Origin: Actinomycetota bacterium
GTDB lineage: Bacteria; Actinomycetota; Actinomycetes; S36-B12; FW305-bin1
Direction: 5' to 3'
Assembly: GCA_004297305.1 (NCBI GenBank)
Contig: SCTR01000009.1
Location: forward strand, 186,001-250,000
DNA: 64,000 nucleotides
The translations under genes were made by a program, and so were the position numbers. Positions 60,390 through 64,000 of the stretch are shown in pieces. The notes under the pieces are model-generated. The model had not been told where the DNA came from and did no database searches. It worked only from the letters and a program-made list of their open reading frames with translations. The stretch's first letter is position 1. Each line of letters begins with the position of its first letter.

Positions 60390-61453
60390 CCCAGCAGGCG
60401 GGCCCGGGTGCGGTCGACGACGACCTGCTGTCCGGCGTCGAGCGCGGCGTCGGACGGATCGTGCTGAACCGACCGAAGGCCATGAACGCCATCACCACCC
60501 CGATGGCGGCCGAGCTCGATCGGCTGCTCGCGGTGTGGGGCGCCGACCCCGGTGTACGTGCCGTGGTGATATCCGGTGCCGGAGAACGAGGTCTGTGCGC
60601 CGGCGGCGACGTGCGGGCGATGTGGGAGAGCTCTCGTGGCGACGGCGTCGCGGCCCGGGAGTTCTTCCGGACCGAGTACCGGATGAACGTCCATTTCGCG
60701 CAGTTCGGCAAGCCGATACTCGCGCTCATGGACGGTGTGGTCCTCGGCGGCGGGCTCGGGGTGTCCGGCCACGCGAGCGTGCGCGTGGTGACCGAGCGCT
60801 CGTACGTCGGGATGCCGGAGGTGACCATCGGCTTCGTTCCCGACGTCGGCGGGACCTACCTGCTGTCGCGCGCGCCCGGTCGCTTCGGCTCGTACCTGGC
60901 GATGACCGGCGTCGGGGTGGGCCCGGCCGACGCGATCACCTGTGGGCTGGCCGATTATCACGTCCCGGCGGATCGCCTGGACGACCTCGTCGCCGCGGTG
61001 GTCGGTGGCGCCGACCCGGCGGCAGCCGCGGCGAACCTGGCCACCGCGCCGGTCGAGGGCGAGTTGCCCTCGTTGCGCGCGTGGATCGACAGCTGTTTCG
61101 CGGCACCGTCCGCAGTCGCCGTCGTGGCGGCGCTGCGGGCTGCCACCGACCCGCGTGCGGTCGCGACGGCCGAGCTGATCGAGACGAAGTCGCCGATCGC
61201 GGTAGCCGTTGCGTTGGAATCGATCCGGCGTGCCGCGGCGCTGCCGGACCTGGCGGCGGTGATCGAGCAGGAGTTCCGCGTGTCGTGCGCCTTCACCCGC
61301 AGCCACGACCTGGTCGAGGGCATCCGGGCGCAGGTCGTCGACCGCGACCGCAGCCCGCGCTGGTCGCCGCCGCGCCTGTCGGACGTCAGTCCCGAGGACG
61401 TGGCGTCGTACTTCGCCGACCGTGGCGACGGCACGGTCCTCGGCCCGCGCTGA
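60386..61453 (+). CDS. 3-hydroxyisobutyryl-CoA hydrolase-like (ECH_2) protein
   Basis: A 355-residue crotonase-superfamily protein with the long C-terminus of HIBCH enzymes, which hydrolyse 3-hydroxyisobutyryl-CoA in valine catabolism. Features are 'RIVLNRPKAMNAITTPM', 'GLCAGGDVRAMWE', 'GVVLGGGLGVSGHASVRVVTE' and the active-site pair Glu/Asp in 'MPEVTIGFVPDVGGTYLLSR'. The C-terminal 'EQEFRVSCAFTRSHDLVEGIRA' is typical. ATG 60386 overlaps the previous stop as ATGA. Confidence 0.9.
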   Translation: MTQQAGPGAVDDDLLSGVERGVGRIVLNRPKAMNAITTPMAAELDRLLAVWGADPGVRAVVISGAGERGLCAGGDVRAMWESSRGDGVAAREFFRTEYRMNVHFAQFGKPILALMDGVVLGGGLGVSGHASVRVVTERSYVGMPEVTIGFVPDVGGTYLLSRAPGRFGSYLAMTGVGVGPADAITCGLADYHVPADRLDDLVAAVVGGADPAAAAANLATAPVEGELPSLRAWIDSCFAAPSAVAVVAALRAATDPRAVATAELIETKSPIAVAVALESIRRAAALPDLAAVIEQEFRVSCAFTRSHDLVEGIRAQVVDRDRSPRWSPPRLSDVSPEDVASYFADRGDGTVLGPR

Positions 61454-61461
61454 CCGTCCGC

Positions 61462-62454
61462 GTGGCCACCACATCGCCGGCCGGCCCGCACGGGCACGTC
61501 GTCCGGCTGCATGGGCAAAAGATGCATCTGGTCCGCGGTGGCCGGGGCCCGGCGATGCTGCTGGTGCACGGGCTGCTGGGCAGCCACTCCACCTGGGGCG
61601 GGGTCGCCGCGGCGCTGGCCGCCGACCACGAGGTGATCGCCCCCGATCTGCTCGGACACGGTGCCTCGGACAAGCCGTTGGGCGACTACTCGATGGGGGC
61701 CTACGCCGCCACGCTGCGGGATCTGCTCGATGAGCTCGGCGTCGACGAGGTGACCGCAGTCGGGCACTCGTTGGGCGGCGGGGTCGCGCTGCAACTGGCG
61801 TACCTGTTCCCGCAGCGGGTCAGGCGCCTCGTGCTGGTGAGCAGTGGCGGCTTCGGCCGGGAGATATCGGTGCTCCTGCGAGCAGCGTGTCTGCCCGGTG
61901 CCCGCTGGGCGTTGCCGCTGCTGGCAGGCGGCTGGGTGCAGCGGCCGACCGAGACGGTGGCCGGCGGGCTGTCCCGGCTCGGGCTGCACGGCGGCCCGGA
62001 TCTGGTGGAGGCGTGGCGGGGCTTCGCCTCGCTGGCCGACGCCGCGAGCCGCCGGGCGTTCCTGGCCACGGTGCGCTCGGTGCTGGATCTGGGCGGCCAG
62101 GTCGTCACAGCGCAGGACCGGCTGTCGCGGTTGGCCGGCGTTCCCACGCTCATCGTGTGGGGGGACCGCGATCGGGTGATCCCGGTGGAGCACGGCAGGT
62201 TGGCCGCCGAGCTGGTGCCCCAGGCCCGGCTGGAGGTGTTCGCCGGTGCCGGGCATTTCCCCCACCTCGACCAGCCGGAGCGCTTCGTCGCCCTGCTGCA
62301 CGAGTTCATGGCGGCCACCCCGGCCGACCGCGCCGCCCCGACCTCCCCGCAGCCGCCGCTCTCCCTGCCGGCCGGGCCGTCCGCGCGTCCTGCGCTGACC
62401 TCGGATGCCGATCCGACGCCCGGCGATTCGGGTCCAGTGCCGCCGACCGGCTAG
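61462..62454 (+). CDS. Alpha/beta-fold hydrolase
   Basis: A 330-residue alpha/beta hydrolase. The oxyanion region is 'LLVHGLLGSHSTWGG', the nucleophile Ser lies in 'GHSLGGG', the Asp in 'IVWGDRDRVIP' and the His in 'GAGHFPHLDQPERF'. A 45-residue Pro/Ser-rich tail follows. Size and lid resemble lipases, ring-cleavage hydrolases and haloperoxidase-like enzymes; the substrate cannot be fixed. GTG 61462 lies 8 bp after the HIBCH gene, so it may be co-transcribed. Its stop codon overlaps a -10-like TAGAGT for the helicase. Confidence 0.88.
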   Translation: MATTSPAGPHGHVVRLHGQKMHLVRGGRGPAMLLVHGLLGSHSTWGGVAAALAADHEVIAPDLLGHGASDKPLGDYSMGAYAATLRDLLDELGVDEVTAVGHSLGGGVALQLAYLFPQRVRRLVLVSSGGFGREISVLLRAACLPGARWALPLLAGGWVQRPTETVAGGLSRLGLHGGPDLVEAWRGFASLADAASRRAFLATVRSVLDLGGQVVTAQDRLSRLAGVPTLIVWGDRDRVIPVEHGRLAAELVPQARLEVFAGAGHFPHLDQPERFVALLHEFMAATPADRAAPTSPQPPLSLPAGPSARPALTSDADPTPGDSGPVPPTG

Positions 62455-62457
62455 AGT
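62452..62457 (+). promoter_or_regulatory. Candidate -10 of the helicase gene, overlapping a stop codon
   Basis: TAGAGT begins with the TAG stop of the hydrolase gene. Transcription from here would give a 5' leader of about 120 nt before the helicase ATG, containing several short GC-rich stems. Confidence 0.45.
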
Positions 62458-62585
62458 CCGCACGACTGCGCTGGCTGATCCCGCTGGCGCGAGGTCGTGA
62501 AGAATCTCTTGCTTCCCGTCCGGGCATCCCGCGCGCGCAGCACTCGACGCGGCCATGCCATTGCGACAGGACGGAAGCACCGCAC

Positions 62586-63860
62586 ATGTCCATGCCTCGT
62601 TCCCGCACGTCGTCGTCCGGATCGGGCCCCCGCCGGGGGCGGCCCGGGCCACAGCGCACCGGCACCCGCCGTGGCCGGCCGCCGGGAGGACCCACCGCGG
62701 CTCCCCGGCCGACCCGTACTCCGCTGGTGACCCGGCAGCCGCAACCCCCGGTGGCGTCGTTCGCCGCAGCCGGGCTGCCCCCGAAGCTCGTCACGGCGCT
62801 GTCCCGCAAGGGGATCGACGTCCCGTTCCCGGTGCAGGCTGCGACGTTGCCCGATGCTCTGGCCGGCGCTGACGTGCTGGGCCGGGCGTCGACCGGTTCG
62901 GGCAAGACCCTCGGGTTCGGTCTGCCGACGCTGGCCCGGCTGGCCGGCGGCAGCCGGACCCGCCGCCGGCCCCGTGCCCTGGTCATGCTGCCGACGCGCG
63001 AACTGGCTCGTCAGGTCGCCGACACCCTCGAACCGCTCGCCCATGTGCTGGGGCTACGGATCGGGTGCGTGTACGGCGGCGCCCCGATCGGCCGCCAGAT
63101 GTCCATGCTGGACAAGGGAATCGACCTGTTGGTGGCGACGCCGGGGCGGCTCGTGGACCTGCTCGAACGTCGCGCGGTCACCCTCGACGACGTCCAGATC
63201 GTCGTCCTCGACGAAGCCGACCACCTGTGCGACCTCGGGTTCCTGCCGGTGATGCGGCGACTGCTCGATCTCGTCCCGGCCGGTGGGCAGCGGCTGTTGT
63301 TCTCCGCCACCTTGGACGGCGACGTCGACGTGCTGGTACGCCGGTACCTCGCCGAGCCGGTGCTCGTGGACGTGGCGCCGGCGGACGCCGACGCGCCGGG
63401 CCGAGTCGAGTACCGCGTGCTGGACGTCGCCAGCCGGGAACAGAAGCCCGGCGTCGTCGCACAGCTCGCCCGCCAGGTCGACCGCACCCTCATCTTCGTG
63501 CGGACCAAGCACGGCGCCGACCGGCTGGCCAAGCAGCTGGACCGCATCGGCACCGCGGCCCGGGCGTTGCACGGCGGGATGGCGCAGCCCGCCCGGACCC
63601 GGTCGCTGGCCGCGTTCGCCGACGGCTCCGTGCCGGTCTTGGTCGCCACGGACGTCGCGGCCCGGGGCATCCACGTCGACGACCTCGCGCTGGTCATCCA
63701 CCTGGACCCGCCGGCCGAGGCGAAGACCTTCGCGCACCGGTCCGGACGGACCGGGCGCGCCGGCGCGTCCGGCAGCGTGGTGAGCCTGGTCTGTCCGGAC
63801 GAGCGCCGGCTGGTGGCGCGGTTGCATGCCGACGCCGGGGTCACCGTCGAAGGGTCCTGA
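62586..63860 (+). CDS. DEAD-box RNA helicase
   Basis: A 424-residue ATP-dependent RNA helicase. About 50 N-terminal residues are Arg/Gly/Pro-rich, an RNA-binding style tail. The core shows the Q motif ('PFPVQ'), motif I 'STGSGKT', Ia 'PTRELARQV', II 'DEAD', III 'SAT', V 'ATDVAARGIHV' and VI 'HRSGRTGRAG'. It resembles RhlE/DeaD-type helicases for ribosome assembly or RNA decay. ATG 62586 or the in-frame ATG 62592 is the start. The long leader may allow post-transcriptional control, which is inference. Confidence 0.93.
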   Translation: MSMPRSRTSSSGSGPRRGRPGPQRTGTRRGRPPGGPTAAPRPTRTPLVTRQPQPPVASFAAAGLPPKLVTALSRKGIDVPFPVQAATLPDALAGADVLGRASTGSGKTLGFGLPTLARLAGGSRTRRRPRALVMLPTRELARQVADTLEPLAHVLGLRIGCVYGGAPIGRQMSMLDKGIDLLVATPGRLVDLLERRAVTLDDVQIVVLDEADHLCDLGFLPVMRRLLDLVPAGGQRLLFSATLDGDVDVLVRRYLAEPVLVDVAPADADAPGRVEYRVLDVASREQKPGVVAQLARQVDRTLIFVRTKHGADRLAKQLDRIGTAARALHGGMAQPARTRSLAAFADGSVPVLVATDVAARGIHVDDLALVIHLDPPAEAKTFAHRSGRTGRAGASGSVVSLVCPDERRLVARLHADAGVTVEGS

Positions 63861-63878
63861 CACCGCTCCGTGGCGAGG

Positions 63879-64000
63879 TCACGGCCGGTTGGTGCCGCGG
63901 ACCTGCCGGACGATGGCGCGATGCCGCCGGCGGGCCTCGGACGCCAGCCGGGCGTCACGCGAGCGGGCGACGTACACCAGCTCCCGTTGCAGCCGATGCC
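63879..64000 (-). CDS. 3' end of an unidentified gene (truncated by the window)
   Basis: The minus strand is open from the window edge to TGA at 63879-63881, giving 39 codons. The peptide includes 'LQRELVYVARSRDARLASEA' and ends 'HRAIVRQVRGTNRP', a regular Arg/Ala helix that looks coding rather than shadow. It converges on the helicase gene with only 18 bp between, leaving no room for a terminator outside the coding ends. Family unknown. Confidence 0.55.
   Translation of the reverse strand, partial: HRLQRELVYVARSRDARLASEARRRHRAIVRQVRGTNRP

Noticed and set aside
59099-61474. 791-codon minus-strand frame opposite the hbd/crotonase cluster
   Set aside because: Antisense to three genes with clear motifs; composition typical of a shadow frame.

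Overview
The window is high-GC, densely packed DNA from an actinobacterium. The evidence is GC-rich codon use, many GTG starts, 1-8 bp ATGA/GTGA overlaps, and gene orders typical of Actinomycetes. From 1 to 22.8 kb the order ybeY, CBS/HlyC protein, cytidine-deaminase-like protein, era, recO, uppS, zur, glyS, dgt, dnaG resembles the Mycobacterium tuberculosis Rv2343c-Rv2367c neighbourhood as I recall it, with insertions. The 51.4-57.2 kb block prfB, ftsE, ftsX, M23 peptidase, smpB, ssrA is the classic actinobacterial order. WS/DGAT and large NAD-GDH genes also fit. I cannot assign a genus.

Layout. 1-2.0 kb: ybeY end, CBS transporter, deaminase-like gene. 2.2-5.6 kb (minus): complete osmoprotectant ABC operon. 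5.7-9.6 kb: era, AI-2E permease, recO, uppS. 9.6-14.5 kb: two-part permease, CDF exporter and a znuC-znuB-zur operon with a Zur-like box, together a metal-homeostasis segment. 14.6-22.8 kb: small membrane protein, ABM protein, glyS, an ABC-ATPase fossil, dusB, DUF218 protein, dgt, dnaG and its companion. 22.9-25.9 kb: tRNA-Asn, then a catabolic-looking SDR/SnoaL/LLM/CMD cluster whose LLM gene is broken at a perfect 25-bp palindrome. 25.9-28.6 kb: AI-2E permease, SGNH hydrolase, tRNA-Met. 28.6-35.2 kb: accessory stretch starting with a tyrosine-integrase C-terminal remnant abutting tRNA-Met, then DUF6458, STAS, a three-gene unit (AttH/CrtC-like, APH-like kinase, DUF6285-like), a flavoprotein dehydrogenase and an aldo-keto reductase. 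35.3-45.8 kb: polytopic membrane protein, WS/DGAT, DUF6912-like, pruA, DUF2505 and giant NAD-GDH. 46.0-50.8 kb: compact Tad/Flp pilus locus. 50.9-57.2 kb: SPW protein, prfB, cell-division module and trans-translation genes. 57.4-64 kb: secreted metzincin, a hydroxyacyl-CoA/enoyl-CoA cluster, an alpha/beta hydrolase, a DEAD-box helicase and the 3' end of an unidentified gene.

How genes work together. znuCB with zur imports zinc under repression and the CDF protein exports metal. FtsEX probably controls the downstream M23 protein. SmpB and tmRNA rescue ribosomes with prfB nearby. pruA and gdh can feed proline carbon to 2-oxoglutarate. hbd and two crotonase genes form an acyl-CoA degradation unit.

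Two sequence-level themes stand out. First, six genes carry a -10-like NANNNT hexamer whose final T lies exactly 7 nt before the start codon, the architecture of leaderless transcripts. Second, there are many short tandem repeats (16, 21, 30, 33, 36 bp), mostly in frame at protein termini or linkers. I see no CRISPR array, intact IS element, prophage or rRNA.
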